From Halopseudomonas sabulinigri (GTDB lineage: Bacteria; Pseudomonadota; Gammaproteobacteria; Pseudomonadales; Pseudomonadaceae): DNA of 32,250 nt. A program made the translations under genes and the position numbers. The notes below the pieces were generated by a model that saw nothing but the letters and a program-made list of their open reading frames with translations, searched no databases and was not told where the DNA came from. This document shows positions 1-8,911 of the stretch, one piece after another (position 1 is the stretch's first letter; each line of letters begins with the position of its first letter). Where the stretch lies: the NCBI GenBank assembly GCA_011053055.1, contig DRHT01000038.1, positions 1 through 32,250 on the forward strand, in the 5' to 3' direction.

Positions 1-747
1 TAACCAGAGTTCTGGGCGTTGATAACCGCCGTCGGCAATAAAGGCAAGAAAGTCGCCGTTGCTCACGTTGCGCTCTGCTAATTCAAAAGGCTCTAACCAA
101 ACGCGATGACGGGGGCCTTCGTTGTCATAACTAAATCCTGCACCGTTGTTGCCAATGTCGCAGAGCCCGCCGTCGAGCCGAAGGTAATCAGGGGCGCGTT
201 TGCCGTTGTCGGCGCTCTGAGTTTTGGGCTGTTCGGGCGCCGTGCTGCGCCAAGCCGGGTACAGCGGGTTGCAGGAAAAGTGGTGTTTAAGGTCGGTGAA
301 CATCAGCTCTTGGTGTTGCTGCTCATGTTGCAAGCCCAGTTCTATTAGTTCGCTCAGAGCACCCGGCAGGTCTTGCGTCAAAAGGGTCAGCATATGCTGG
401 TCTACATGTCGCCGGTAATGCAGCACCTCATCGAGCGAAGGTCTGGACAGCAGCCCGCGTTCAGCGCGCGTGTGGCGTTCACCCACGCCAACATAATAAG
501 AGTTAAACAACACGCGGTAGCTTGGGTTGAGCGGCTCGGGTGGCGTGCTCAGAGCACCAAGCACGAAGGTTTCAAAAAACCAGGTGGTGTGGGCAAGGTG
601 CCATTTCAAAGGGCTGGCGTCTGGCATGGATTGCAGCTGGCAATCTTCGGCGCTCAGGCCGTTTATCAGCTCCAGCGAGTAAGCACGCGTCTGGGCGTAA
701 CGAAACTCGAGGCTACTGTTTCGGGGGCTAGAAGCCAGCTGATTCAT
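1..747 (-). CDS. egtB: EgtB, ergothioneine iron-dependent sulfoxide synthase (3' end outside window)
   Basis: The reading frame runs open from an ATG at 747 to the left edge, giving 249 residues without a stop, so the gene is partial. EgtB joins cysteine or gamma-glutamylcysteine to trimethylhistidine (hercynine) with oxygen, the sulfur-insertion step of ergothioneine synthesis. The N-terminal DinB-like domain has WHLAHTTWFFE (His50/His53) and HEQQHQE (His141, His145), matching the family's three-histidine iron site. The formylglycine-generating-enzyme-like domain begins near residue 190 (DGGLCDIGNNGAGFSYDNEG) and is cut by the edge. The start overlaps the egtD stop as ATGA, so the two are translationally coupled. 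An OvoA-type ovothiol enzyme is less likely because the partner encodes a dedicated EgtD. Confidence 0.88.
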   Translation of the reverse strand, partial: MNQLASSPRNSSLEFRYAQTRAYSLELINGLSAEDCQLQSMPDASPLKWHLAHTTWFFETFVLGALSTPPEPLNPSYRVLFNSYYVGVGERHTRAERGLLSRPSLDEVLHYRRHVDQHMLTLLTQDLPGALSELIELGLQHEQQHQELMFTDLKHHFSCNPLYPAWRSTAPEQPKTQSADNGKRAPDYLRLDGGLCDIGNNGAGFSYDNEGPRHRVWLEPFELAERNVSNGDFLAFIADGGYQRPELWL

Positions 748-1724
748 ATTGGCTCCGCTAGAAAAACGCCGAACCAGTCCTGTGGGTCAGTCCAGTATTG
801 GCTGCAGCGTAGACCGCTGGCGGCGAGCAATGCACGAAACTCGTCCAGGCTGTACTTGTGTGAGTACTCGGTCAGGATGTGTTCTTCCGCACCGAAATGC
901 CGATCGGCATGACCGCCGAGATCGACACTGTGACTTCGAGTGGAAACCAGGTGCATTTCTACGCGCCTATGGGCTTCGTTGAAATGTGCGAAATGGCGGA
1001 AGTTAGTTGGCTCGAAGTCGGCGTCTAGCTCCCTGTTGACGACGTTCAATACATTAAGATTGAATTCAGCGGTAACGCCGTTAGCGTCATCGTAGGCGGC
1101 CTCCAGTACGTCTCTTGGCTTAATCAGGTCGGCGCCAATCAACAGTCGACCGTCAGGGCCGCAATGCGCACGGATACGGCGTAGAAAACGTATAGCGGCG
1201 CGTGGCTCAAAGTTACCAATGGAAGAGCCGGGATAAAAGAATACCGGTGGGGCGCCAGGGCGCTCTGCTAGCAGCTCATCTAGGTCCAGGTGCTGAGTAA
1301 AGTCGGTTACTACGCCCACACACTCCAGTTGTGGATGTTGTAGCGCCACCTCAGCCAGCGAGCTTTGCAGAAACTCTCCTGCGATATCCACACCGACAAC
1401 GCGAGCCGGCGATATCGCAGGCAACCAGCTTTGGGTTTTGTTGCAATCACCGCAGCCTAAATCAATCCATTGCATGTTTGTTGGCAATAACGCGGCTATG
1501 GCGTCGCGATGCTGGTTGAATATCTGTGCTTCGGTGCGGGTTGGGTAATACTCGTCGAGTAGGCAGATAGCGGTAAATAACTCGCAACCGCGATCATCGT
1601 AAAAATATTTTGAATCGATACGGGCTTGCGGCTGCAGCAATCCATGCAATAGTTTTTGACGCTCATCCTGAGCCGGAAGCCGAAGTGCTGTCTGGAGTCG
1701 GGGCAGGTCTAGAGCAAGGCTCAC
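744..1724 (-). CDS. egtD: EgtD, L-histidine N-alpha-methyltransferase
   Basis: EgtD makes hercynine by three S-adenosylmethionine-dependent methylations of histidine, the first step of ergothioneine synthesis. The 326-residue protein has the family's usual length. It carries the SAM-binding motif WIDLGCGDCNKT (about residues 86-97), an N-terminal SKYFYDDRGCELF segment and the FFYPGSSIGNFEP motif near residue 165, all typical of the family. The start is a GTG at 1724 with GAGGAA upstream. It is the first gene of a two-gene unit, and its stop overlaps the egtB start. The 207 bases before it hold the probable yjgA terminator and presumably the egt promoter, but I could not pick convincing -35/-10 boxes. 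Confidence 0.93.
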   Translation of the reverse strand: MSLALDLPRLQTALRLPAQDERQKLLHGLLQPQARIDSKYFYDDRGCELFTAICLLDEYYPTRTEAQIFNQHRDAIAALLPTNMQWIDLGCGDCNKTQSWLPAISPARVVGVDIAGEFLQSSLAEVALQHPQLECVGVVTDFTQHLDLDELLAERPGAPPVFFYPGSSIGNFEPRAAIRFLRRIRAHCGPDGRLLIGADLIKPRDVLEAAYDDANGVTAEFNLNVLNVVNRELDADFEPTNFRHFAHFNEAHRRVEMHLVSTRSHSVDLGGHADRHFGAEEHILTEYSHKYSLDEFRALLAASGLRCSQYWTDPQDWFGVFLAEPI

Positions 1725-1870
1725 GTAGGCAATTTCCTCTGCTAGTCAAAGACACATGTCCTTAAAACTTAGCAGGCGGCCTTTGTTTTTTCCAGTGAAT
1801 ACCTGCGATCGCACCCGAAGCTGTGACGCAGTGCCACCCATGGGCGGGCGGTTTTCACCGTTTTTTCGGG

Positions 1871-1909
1871 AGAAAATTTGACCGCGCAGCGAGGTAGGCT
1901 AGGCGCGGT
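1871..1909 (-). terminator. Probable rho-independent terminator of yjgA
   Basis: On the minus strand, a 7-bp perfect stem (ACCGCGC with GCGCGGT, arms 1903-1909 and 1881-1887) with a 15-base loop is followed by CAAATTTTC. It lies 22 bases past the yjgA stop. The loop is long and the T-run is interrupted, so confidence is moderate. Confidence 0.45.
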
Positions 1910-1931
1910 TGCGGTCAGGCCTAAGCAGAAC

Positions 1932-2462
1932 TTAGAGACCTTTTGCGGTGTTTGCCAGCTGACGAATCATTTTGAACAGCTTGCGTGAGGCGGCGGGCGC
2001 CTTGTTCTGTTCAGCTTCCTTGTTTGCCTGGCGAACCAGATGGCGGATTTGTTGCCGGTCTGCGTCGGGGTAAGCGATGATGAACAGCTCAAGCTCATCT
2101 GCGCGTCCGGTCAGCAGGCGATCGCGCCAGCGTTCCATCTGGTGAAAGTGCTGAGCATGCGCTTGGGTGCTGCTGTCGATTAGATCGAGATAGATCTGGA
2201 TCGCCGCGGTATCTTGATCGCGCACCAATTTGGCGACAAAGCTCATATGGCGCTTCAGCGCACCGTGAGCGGTATGCTTGGATGCTTCGGCCAGCGCTAG
2301 GCGCAGCTTGTCGGTTAGCTCCAGCTTGTTCAATTGGTCGGGCTTAAGCGCAATCAGCCGTTGCCCCATTTCGCGCAAAGTATCCATTTCCCGCTTGATC
2401 TGGCTTTTGCTCTTGCCATCGTCAATGGGCTCGAGGGATTCGTCGTCGTGAAACTCGGTCAT
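1932..2462 (-). CDS. yjgA: YjgA/DarP, ribosome large-subunit assembly factor
   Basis: A 176-residue DUF615 protein. In E. coli this family (YjgA, renamed DarP) binds the 50S subunit and helps late maturation around the peptidyl-transferase centre. Visible family features are the acidic start MTEFHDDESLEPIDDG, the segment KSKSQIKREMDTLREMG near residue 18, and a charged helical C-terminus. The frame is open further upstream, but those residues do not look like the family; the ATG at 2462 gives the expected N-terminus. The ribosome binding site is weak. It is divergent from pmbA, its usual neighbour in pseudomonads. Confidence 0.9.
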   Translation of the reverse strand: MTEFHDDESLEPIDDGKSKSQIKREMDTLREMGQRLIALKPDQLNKLELTDKLRLALAEASKHTAHGALKRHMSFVAKLVRDQDTAAIQIYLDLIDSSTQAHAQHFHQMERWRDRLLTGRADELELFIIAYPDADRQQIRHLVRQANKEAEQNKAPAASRKLFKMIRQLANTAKGL

Positions 2463-2594
2463 GGCTTGCCTGTAGAAAATTGCACTGGATAAGTAGGTTG
2501 CACTCGTCAGTGAGACTCGAGTGATGCTGCCTATGATACCCGTTCTGGTGGGTTCAGGGGTAATCCGCTGTGGTCGGGTGCCGCGCAACCCCGC

Positions 2595-2600
2595 TACAAT
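2595..2600 (+). promoter_or_regulatory. Possible -10 box of pmbA
   Basis: TACAAT lies 24 bases before the pmbA start, inside the divergent yjgA-pmbA gap. No good -35 is present at 16-18 bases spacing, so this is tentative. The GGAGG just before the pmbA ATG is strong. Confidence 0.3.
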
Positions 2601-2624
2601 GGATCGCATTGATCTGGAGGATAT

Positions 2625-3980
2625 ATGACGATACCGATTTCGACTCAGCCTGATGACCCGCAAACCTTGCGTGCCAACCTGGAACAGCGGGTAGCTTTTA
2701 TTGTTGATGAGGCACGTCGTCAGGGGGCGACGGCCAGTGAAGTGGGAGTTAGTCAGAATACGGGTCTGTCGGTCGGAGTACGTAAAGGCGAAGTAGAAAC
2801 AGTCGAGTTCAATCGCGATCAGGGCTTTGCCATTACCTTGTATGCAGGGCAGCGTAAGGGTTCGGCCAGTACCTCAGATACGTCCGACGAGGCCATTCGT
2901 AAAGCAGTGGAAACGGCGCTGGTTATTGCTCGGCATGCCTCGGAAGACCCGAGTGCTGGCTTGGCTGAGGCCAGTTTGATGGCCAAAGAAATGCCGGATC
3001 TCGACCTTTTCCACCCTTGGGGAATCAGCGCAGAAGCTGCGATCGACAAAGCGCTAGCCTTGGAAGCAGCAGCATTGGCTGTGGATTCTCGCCTGACTAC
3101 GGATAGCGCACAGGTTAGCACCCAGCAGGGCTGCCGGGTATACGGCAACAGTCACGGCTTTATCGGTAGCTCAATGGGCTCGCGACACAGCGCCGCGGCG
3201 GTATTGATCGTCGGTTCAGAGCAAGGCATGCAGCGCGATTACTGGTATGCAGTTGATCGGGTGCCTGAGCGCCTACCCAGCGAGCAAGAGATAGGCCGCA
3301 AGGCTGCTGAGCGCACCTTGGCCCGCTTGAACCCTAGACCAATTAAGACCGCCAAGGTGCCTGTGCTTTTTGCCGCTGATCAAGCCGTGGGCCTGGTGGG
3401 TCATTTACTGGGTGCTATTTCCGGTGGCGCAGTTTATCGACAGTCCACGTTTTTGCTGGATGCCCTTGGGCAGCCGGTATTTCCTGATTGGATGAGTATG
3501 CGTGAGCGGCCATTCGAGTTGCGGGCATTGGGCAGCTCTACTTTCGATGGTGATGGCCTGGCGACGCGCGAGCAGGCTTTTATTGATCAAGGACGCTTGA
3601 GTAGCTGGATACTATCTACTTATTCTGGGCGAAAGCTGAACATGCCCAGCACCGCTAACGCCGGTGGCGTGCATAATCTGCAGATCACCAGTAATGCCGG
3701 TGATTTGAACTCCCTGTTGAAAGAAATGGGCACGGGTCTGTTAGTCACTGAATTGATGGGGCAGGGCGTTAACGGGGTGACGGGTGATTACTCGCGCGGC
3801 GCTGGCGGCTTTTGGGTAGAGAGCGGCGAAATACAATATGCGGTCAACGAAGTGACCATCGCCGGCAATCTGAGGGATATGTACGCCAATCTTCGCTGTG
3901 TGGGTAACGATCTGGAGCGACGCGGTAACTATCTGACCGGCAGCTGGTTGGTTGATGGTATGACGGTCGGAGGTGCTTAA
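2625..3980 (+). CDS. pmbA: PmbA/TldE, metalloprotease subunit
   Basis: A 451-residue member of the TldD/PmbA (peptidase U62) family. TldD and TldE form a heterodimeric cytoplasmic protease that trims unfolded peptides, matures microcin B17 and helps degrade the CcdA antitoxin. Family marks include VRKGEVETVEFNRDQGFAI near residue 50, the C-terminal GVNGVTGDYSRGAGGFWVE (about 380-400) and a final GN-rich strand region. No HExxH zinc motif is seen, as expected for the TldE/PmbA partner; that motif belongs to TldD, which is not in this window. The start has GGAGG seven bases upstream. Confidence 0.95.
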   Translation: MTIPISTQPDDPQTLRANLEQRVAFIVDEARRQGATASEVGVSQNTGLSVGVRKGEVETVEFNRDQGFAITLYAGQRKGSASTSDTSDEAIRKAVETALVIARHASEDPSAGLAEASLMAKEMPDLDLFHPWGISAEAAIDKALALEAAALAVDSRLTTDSAQVSTQQGCRVYGNSHGFIGSSMGSRHSAAAVLIVGSEQGMQRDYWYAVDRVPERLPSEQEIGRKAAERTLARLNPRPIKTAKVPVLFAADQAVGLVGHLLGAISGGAVYRQSTFLLDALGQPVFPDWMSMRERPFELRALGSSTFDGDGLATREQAFIDQGRLSSWILSTYSGRKLNMPSTANAGGVHNLQITSNAGDLNSLLKEMGTGLLVTELMGQGVNGVTGDYSRGAGGFWVESGEIQYAVNEVTIAGNLRDMYANLRCVGNDLERRGNYLTGSWLVDGMTVGGA

Positions 3981-3989
3981 TTGGCCTCT

Positions 3990-4014
3990 GTAGAGCAGCT
4001 TGTAGCTGCTCTAC
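3990..4014. terminator. Bidirectional terminator between pmbA and npr
   Basis: A perfect 11-bp inverted repeat (GTAGAGCAGCT and AGCTGCTCTAC) with a 3-base loop lies between the converging stops of pmbA (3980) and npr (4017). It is short of a long T-run, but its position and perfect stem make it the likely shared end of both transcripts. Confidence 0.65.
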
Positions 4015-4016
4015 TT

Positions 4017-4289
4017 CTACTCTCCTTCCCCGAAATAATCGTTGATCAACGCCACTAGCTCATTCATAGCTTGTTGGGCCTGTTCGCCTTCGCAGCTGAT
4101 GCAGATTTCGCTGCCCTTACTGGCGGCCAGCATCATCACTTGCATGATGCTTTTACCATCCACTTGTACCGCCTCATTTTCGCCAACGCGCACCAAACAG
4201 TCATAGCGATTGGCAACGCCGACAAATTTAGCGGCCGCGCGGGCATGCAGGCCCAGTTTGTTGATAATTTCTATGCGCGTAGTCAGCAT
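4017..4289 (-). CDS. ptsO: NPr, HPr-like phosphocarrier of the nitrogen PTS
   Basis: A 90-residue HPr-fold protein that relays phosphate from EI-Ntr (PtsP) to PtsN. The phosphorylated histidine is in NKLGLHARAAAKF (His16), and the Ser46-region motif VDGKSIMQVMML is present. It lies last in the rpoN-hpf-ptsN-rapZ-npr group, one base after the rapZ stop, which identifies it as NPr (ptsO/npr) rather than a sugar-PTS HPr. Its end is followed within two bases by a strong hairpin. Confidence 0.95.
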   Translation of the reverse strand: MLTTRIEIINKLGLHARAAAKFVGVANRYDCLVRVGENEAVQVDGKSIMQVMMLAASKGSEICISCEGEQAQQAMNELVALINDYFGEGE

Positions 4290-4290
4290 G

Positions 4291-5145
4291 TCAGGGCAGA
4301 TCGCGATGGCGAATCAGCAGATTTGGCGTGCTTGGCGCTAATTCTTTGACCAAGCGTTCGGTGAGGTAGACCGAGCGATGGTGGCCTCCGGTACAGCCAA
4401 TGGCGATGGTCATATAGCTGCGCTCGCCAGCGGCGTAGCGTGGCAGCCACTTTTTCAGAAACTGGCGGATGTCCTGAAACATTTCTTCGACGTCAGGCTG
4501 GCTGTCCAAGTACTCGCGTACAGGTTGGTCGCGCCCGGAATAGGGGCGGAGGTCAGCGCGCCAGTAAGGATTGGGTAGGCAGCGCACGTCGAAAATCAGA
4601 TCTGCATCAGCGGGCACGCCACGTTTGAAGCCAAATGATTGAATCAATACCGACGGGGTGCTGCCTTGGCTGCCGAGTAGGCGCTGCTTAATCTGATCGC
4701 GTAGCTGGTATAGATTCAGGTGGCTGGTATCAATCTTCAAGGTAGCCAGATCGATGATCGGTTCAAGTATGCGCAGCTCTTGAGCGATAGCTTCTGCAAG
4801 GGAGCGCTCGCCGTCAGTCAGCGGGTGCTTGCGACGAGTCTCCGAGAAACGTTTGATCAGCACGTCATCGGTAGCTGCCAGAAACAGAACGTCGCAACTT
4901 ACGCCGGCTTCGCGTACTTGTTTCAAAAGTTCAGGGAAGCGTTGTAGGTCGCTGGCTAAGTTGCGGGCGTCGATACTGATCGCAATCGCCGGCAAGCTCA
5001 GCTCGGCTTCGCTGGCCTGTCTTGCCAATTCCGGTAGCAGGCCTGCCGGTAGGTTATCAATGCAGTAGAAACCGTTGTCTTCCAAGAGATGCAGTGCGGT
5101 ACTTTTACCTGACCCTGAGCGGCCACTGACGACGACGAGGCGCAT
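4291..5145 (-). CDS. rapZ: RapZ, nucleotide-binding RNA adaptor protein
   Basis: A 284-residue protein with an N-terminal Walker A ([10 protein letters not shown], about residues 7-16) and the conserved C-terminal [18 protein letters not shown] (about 250-267). In E. coli RapZ binds glucosamine-6-phosphate and hands the sRNA GlmZ to RNase E, thereby tuning GlmS. Whether a GlmZ-type sRNA exists here cannot be seen in the window. It sits five bases after ptsN and one before npr, the conserved rpoN-cluster order, and probably shares their transcript. Confidence 0.95.
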   Translation of the reverse strand: MRLVVVSGRSGSGKSTALHLLEDNGFYCIDNLPAGLLPELARQASEAELSLPAIAISIDARNLASDLQRFPELLKQVREAGVSCDVLFLAATDDVLIKRFSETRRKHPLTDGERSLAEAIAQELRILEPIIDLATLKIDTSHLNLYQLRDQIKQRLLGSQGSTPSVLIQSFGFKRGVPADADLIFDVRCLPNPYWRADLRPYSGRDQPVREYLDSQPDVEEMFQDIRQFLKKWLPRYAAGERSYMTIAIGCTGGHHRSVYLTERLVKELAPSTPNLLIRHRDLP

Positions 5146-5150
5146 TGGTT

Positions 5151-5606
5151 TCAGCCTCCATCTCCGGCGGCCATTACTTCATACAGGCTCTGGGCATCAG
5201 GTGCTGAGCGCAGTGCTTCGCGCAGGCTAGCCTGATCCAGTTTGCCTGCCAGCATTTTAAGTATCTGCAGGTGCTGGTCGGTTGCTTCCTGTGGGACCAA
5301 AAGAACGAAAATAAGATCCACGGGCTGGCCGTCCAACGCATCGAAATCGATTTTTCCATCCAGCTGTAGCAGCGCGCCAATTGCCTGATGGCAATCGCCG
5401 AGGCGGCAATGGGGAATCGCAATGCCATTACCAAAACCAGTAGAGCCGAGCTTTTCTCGGGCTATAAGGCTTTCATAAATGGCGTCTGGATCAAGGTTGG
5501 TGTGCTGGGCAACCAGCTTGCCGATCAGTTCCAGCACACGTTTCTTGGATCCCCCCTGAACGCCCGAAAAGGTGCGGTCAGGGGTCAATATATGATCTAT
5601 TTGCAT
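5151..5606 (-). CDS. ptsN: PtsN, nitrogen-PTS EIIA protein
   Basis: A 151-residue EIIA-Ntr protein, the terminal phosphate acceptor of PtsP-NPr-PtsN. It signals nitrogen/carbon and potassium status through its phosphorylation state and does not transport sugar. The phosphorylated histidine lies in [15 protein letters not shown] (near residue 66), and [13 protein letters not shown] is the family signature. The ribosome binding site is poor, which suits coupling to hpf 21 bases upstream. Confidence 0.95.
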   Translation of the reverse strand: MQIDHILTPDRTFSGVQGGSKKRVLELIGKLVAQHTNLDPDAIYESLIAREKLGSTGFGNGIAIPHCRLGDCHQAIGALLQLDGKIDFDALDGQPVDLIFVLLVPQEATDQHLQILKMLAGKLDQASLREALRSAPDAQSLYEVMAAGDGG

Positions 5607-5627
5607 GAGTATGCGGTGAGGTTCGCG

Positions 5628-5936
5628 TTAACGGTCATTGGCGCCCTGCAGGCGATCGATGTGTTTTTCTTTGTGCTTGATCAGTTGCCTATCGAGCTTG
5701 TCGGTGAGCTGATCAATCGCCGCGTACATGTCGGTACTTTCGGCCAGAGCGACGACTTCACCGCCGGCGACATGCAGGGTGGCTTCAGCTTTCTGTCGGA
5801 GTTTTTCTACCTCAAGGGTTACCTGGACGTTGGTGATTTTGTCAAAGTGCCGCTCCAGGCGGGCCATTTTTTCAGTGACGTGATCACGCAGGGCGTCAGT
5901 GATATCGAGTTGATGACCGCTAATATTCAATTGCAT
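5628..5936 (-). CDS. hpf: Ribosome hibernation promoting factor, short form
   Basis: A 102-residue ribosome-associated inhibitor of the HPF/YfiA family. It binds the 30S decoding region in stationary phase and supports 70S or 100S inactive ribosomes. The start MQLNISGHQLDITDALRDHV is the standard family N-terminus; an upstream in-frame methionine at 5996 lacks similarity. An AGGAGA sits eight bases before the ATG at 5936. It lacks the C-terminal extension of long HPF. It lies between rpoN and ptsN, as in most gammaproteobacteria, with an unusual hairpin in its leader. Confidence 0.95.
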   Translation of the reverse strand: MQLNISGHQLDITDALRDHVTEKMARLERHFDKITNVQVTLEVEKLRQKAEATLHVAGGEVVALAESTDMYAAIDQLTDKLDRQLIKHKEKHIDRLQGANDR

Positions 5937-5966
5937 ACGGCTTCTCCTGATTGGCTTGATGTTGCA

Positions 5967-5985
5967 GGGCAGCATGATGCCGCCC
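5967..5985 (-). other. Hairpin in the rpoN-hpf gap
   Basis: On the minus strand GGGCGGCA-TCA-TGCTGCCC folds into an 8-bp stem (one G-U pair) with a 3-base loop, 29 bases past the rpoN stop and about 18 before the hpf Shine-Dalgarno. No T-run follows, so it is not a standard terminator. It may separate or protect the hpf message. Confidence 0.4.
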
Positions 5986-6014
5986 GGTGGTGCCATTGCT
6001 TAATTCTTGAGGGC

Positions 6015-7517
6015 TCAAACCAGCCTCTTGCGCTCGCTCGATGGTGCTATGTTGAGCGATTCGCGGTATTTCGCGATGGTCCGACGGGCCACCTCGATTC
6101 CTTGTTCTTCCAGTAAACCAGCGATCTTGCTATCGCTCAATGGTTTCTTTGGGTTTTCTGCCGCAACCAGTTTTTTAATCAGTGCGCGGATCGCCGTAGA
6201 GGAGAATTCTCCGCCCTCGCTTGTGCCCACATGGCTGGAAAAAAAGTACTTGAGTTCGAAGATGCCACGCGGGGTGTGCATGAATTTCTGGGTGGTTACG
6301 CGCGAGATGGTCGACTCGTGCATACCGACGGCTTCAGCAATATCGTGCAGCACTAGAGGTTTCATGGCCTCTTCACCTTGCTCGAGAAAACCGCGCTGAT
6401 GCTCAACGATCTGGGTAGCAACCTTCATCAGCGTTTCGTTGCGGCTCTGCAGGCTCTTAATAAACCATCGCGCCTCTTGCAGATTATTGCGCAGGTAGGT
6501 GTTGTCCTGGCTTGAGTCGGCGCGGCGCACCATGGAGGCATATTGGTTGTTAACCCTTACCTTCGGCACTGACTCCTGATTGAGTTCAACCAGCCAGCGA
6601 TTGTTATCCTTGCGCACGATTACATCGGGAATAACGTATTCCGGCTCGCCCGAGGCAATTTCGCCGCCAGGACGTGGATTTAGTGTCTGGATCAATGCAA
6701 CCACATCGCGCAGTTGATCTTCCTTAAGCTTGCTGCGGCGCATCAGCTGGCTAAAATCCCGACTACCGAGCAGTTCAAGATGATCGCGGACCACCCGTGT
6801 TGCTTGTTCCAGCATGGGTGTATCGGCGGGTAATTGGCGAATCTGCAGCAGCAGACATTCGCTCAGATCACGCGCGCCGATGCCGACCGGCTCGAACTGC
6901 TGGATACGGTGCAGCACCATTTCCACCTCATCCATCTCCACGTCCATTTCGGGTGGCAGGGAAGCGAGGATGTCGTCCAGTGATTCTTCCAGATAACCGT
7001 CGGCGTTGATGCCATCAATCAATGCAATGGCAATTTCGTAATCGGTCTCCGACATAGGAATCAGATTGAGTTGCCATTCCAGGTGACTTTGCAACGTTTC
7101 GCCGGTGCCAGTGCGGGAGGTGTAGTCCCAGTCTTCTTCATCCTGGCTGGGCAAGGAGCTGGTTGAGCTTTGGTAAACGTCATCCCACTGTGTGTCGACC
7201 GGCAACTCATTAGGGATTTGCTCGTTCCAGTTGCCGTCTTCTTCAGGCTGGCTGTGCTGGTCTATGGCATCAAGAGTGACGGGTTCGGGGACGGTGACAG
7301 AGGATGGGTCGCCGTCGCTGTCTTTACTCTCGGTATCGCTGGCGCTGTAGTCGTCATCGCCTTCGTCGGCCATCTCCAGCATTGGATTGGCTTCCAGTGC
7401 TTCTTGCACCTCCTGTTGAAGGTCAAGACTGGAAAGCTGTAGCAGTCGGATGGCTTGCTGCAGCTGCGGTGTCATCGTCAGCTGCTGCCCCATCTTGAGG
7501 ACGAGCGTGGGTTTCAT
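6015..7517 (-). CDS. rpoN: Sigma-54 factor RpoN
   Basis: A 500-residue RNA polymerase sigma-54, which needs AAA+ activators and reads -24/-12 promoters for nitrogen, motility and other genes. Region I is at the N-terminus ([20 protein letters not shown], glutamine-rich), followed by an acidic region II rich in Asp/Glu/Ser (about 50-115), the core-binding domain and the C-terminal RpoN box ([14 protein letters not shown], near residue 478). Length matches pseudomonad RpoN. It follows lptB after 93 bases with no visible terminator, so at least partial co-transcription is likely. Confidence 0.97.
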   Translation of the reverse strand: MKPTLVLKMGQQLTMTPQLQQAIRLLQLSSLDLQQEVQEALEANPMLEMADEGDDDYSASDTESKDSDGDPSSVTVPEPVTLDAIDQHSQPEEDGNWNEQIPNELPVDTQWDDVYQSSTSSLPSQDEEDWDYTSRTGTGETLQSHLEWQLNLIPMSETDYEIAIALIDGINADGYLEESLDDILASLPPEMDVEMDEVEMVLHRIQQFEPVGIGARDLSECLLLQIRQLPADTPMLEQATRVVRDHLELLGSRDFSQLMRRSKLKEDQLRDVVALIQTLNPRPGGEIASGEPEYVIPDVIVRKDNNRWLVELNQESVPKVRVNNQYASMVRRADSSQDNTYLRNNLQEARWFIKSLQSRNETLMKVATQIVEHQRGFLEQGEEAMKPLVLHDIAEAVGMHESTISRVTTQKFMHTPRGIFELKYFFSSHVGTSEGGEFSSTAIRALIKKLVAAENPKKPLSDSKIAGLLEEQGIEVARRTIAKYRESLNIAPSSERKRLV

Positions 7518-7610
7518 TATTTGGCGAATTACCTTGTGCGCTTGGTCTAACCGTTATCGAGGCAGCTCTGGCTCATGTGGTCTTGTAGCATGCCTGAAAC
7601 CAGTGTTGTT

Positions 7611-8336
7611 TTATAGCCGGAAGGCGTGGCCCAGATAGACATCCTTGACCGTTTGATCAGCCAGAACGGTTTCAGCGTCACCTTCAGCAATGATAGTGCC
7701 TTCATTGACGATATAAGCCTTGTCACAGATATCCAGCGTCTCGCGCACGTTGTGGTCGGTGATGAGCACACCTATGCCTTTATCTTTGAGGTGCTGGATG
7801 ATCTGCTTGATGTCGCTGACCGAGATGGGGTCAACGCCGGCGAATGGCTCGTCCAGCAGGATAAAGCTAGGGTCGGTTGCCAGGGCGCGGGCGATTTCGG
7901 CCCGACGACGTTCGCCGCCGGACAGGCTCATGCCCAGATTGTCGCGCAGGTGCTGGATATGAAACTCGCGCATCAGTGATTCCAGCTTGCCCTTGCGTGC
8001 TTCGGCATTAAGGTCTTTGCGGGTCTCGAGAATGGCCATGATGTTGTCGGCCACACTCAATTTGCGAAAGATGGACGCTTCCTGCGGTAGGTATCCGATG
8101 CCTTCACGAGCGCGCCCATGCATGGGCAGGGCGGTAATGTCAGTGTTGTCGATATGTACTTCGCCCTGATCGGATTTGACTAGACCCACAATCATATAGA
8201 AACAGGTGGTCTTGCCAGCACCGTTGGGTCCGAGTAGGCCAACCACTTCGCCGCTGTTGATCGAAATCGAAACATCCTTGACCACTTGGCGTGCTTTATA
8301 GGCTTTGGCCAAATTCCGAGCTTGTAATGTGCTCAT
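7611..8336 (-). CDS. lptB: LptB, ATPase of the LPS export transporter
   Basis: A 241-residue ABC ATPase that powers LptB2FG extraction of lipopolysaccharide from the inner membrane and its passage along LptC-LptA-LptD. All signature motifs are present: Walker [10 protein letters not shown] (about 36-44), [15 protein letters not shown] (about 138-152), Walker B FILLDEP and the switch histidine in LITDHNVRE. Its ATG overlaps the lptA stop (ATGA), showing tight coupling. LptF, LptG and LptD are not in the window. Confidence 0.97.
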   Translation of the reverse strand: MSTLQARNLAKAYKARQVVKDVSISINSGEVVGLLGPNGAGKTTCFYMIVGLVKSDQGEVHIDNTDITALPMHGRAREGIGYLPQEASIFRKLSVADNIMAILETRKDLNAEARKGKLESLMREFHIQHLRDNLGMSLSGGERRRAEIARALATDPSFILLDEPFAGVDPISVSDIKQIIQHLKDKGIGVLITDHNVRETLDICDKAYIVNEGTIIAEGDAETVLADQTVKDVYLGHAFRL

Positions 8337-8911
8337 GGCGCCGTTGACCCACTCTCGCCATCAGCACTCTCAGTAGTGGCGTTGCCACGACTGCGAGGCT
8401 GAATGGTGATCTCGATACGGCCATCGCCGCCGCTATCTGCTCCAGTGGCGCCGCTGCTGCTATTGCGCCCAGCGTCGACTACCTGGCCAGGAATGTCATA
8501 GCTGACGTAGTCGCCCTGGAAGGTATTGCCCGACTGCTCAAGAAAGGCTTTGTCGATCAGCACCACGCGCTCATCCGCAGCGTAGTACTCAATCGTCTGC
8601 GCGTGAGCCTTGACTGGCGGCTTGTTGGCCTCCGGCGTCTGCTGGTAGGTAGCTGGGCCGCCCTGGGTAACCATCTTGTTCAGCTCGCCGTTGGCGTCGC
8701 TAGTCAGGGTTACGCGAGTGCCGGCAAGGCGCATGGTGCCTTGAGTAATGATTACATTGCCGGTGTAGACAGCGGTATTACGCTTGTCGTCCAGCGTGGC
8801 AGTATTAGCTTGAATGCGAATTGGCTGGCTGCTGTCGCTGGGCAGTGCAAGCGCGGAAGCGGCTGGATACAGCATCAGCGTCATGACAAAGAGGGATTTA
8901 GCGCACCTCAT
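8333..8911 (-). CDS. lptA: LptA (LptH in P. aeruginosa), periplasmic LPS bridge protein
   Basis: A 192-residue OstA-fold protein that forms the periplasmic bridge for LPS between LptC and LptD. The N-terminus is a signal peptide ending near SALA, and the beta-jellyroll domain follows ([23 protein letters not shown]). The C-terminal tail is Ser/Gly/Asp-rich and low-complexity. The chosen start at 8911 gives a clean signal peptide and has GAGG upstream; the open frame to 8953 adds a cysteine-rich piece that does not fit. Its start overlaps the lptC end by 14 bases and its stop overlaps lptB. Confidence 0.93.
   Translation of the reverse strand: MRCAKSLFVMTLMLYPAASALALPSDSSQPIRIQANTATLDDKRNTAVYTGNVIITQGTMRLAGTRVTLTSDANGELNKMVTQGGPATYQQTPEANKPPVKAHAQTIEYYAADERVVLIDKAFLEQSGNTFQGDYVSYDIPGQVVDAGRNSSSGATGADSGGDGRIEITIQPRSRGNATTESADGESGSTAP

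Noticed and set aside
373-912. Long plus-strand open frame across the egt genes.
   Set aside because: It lies antisense to egtB/egtD, whose protein motifs are unmistakable, and its own translation shows no recognisable domain.
1841-1866. Short stem followed by six T on the plus strand (GCGGT TTTC ACCG TTTTTT).
   Set aside because: No plus-strand gene lies upstream to be terminated, and the stem is only four base pairs.
5388-6116. A 242-codon plus-strand open frame opposite ptsN and hpf.
   Set aside because: It is antisense to two conserved genes and encodes no known domain.
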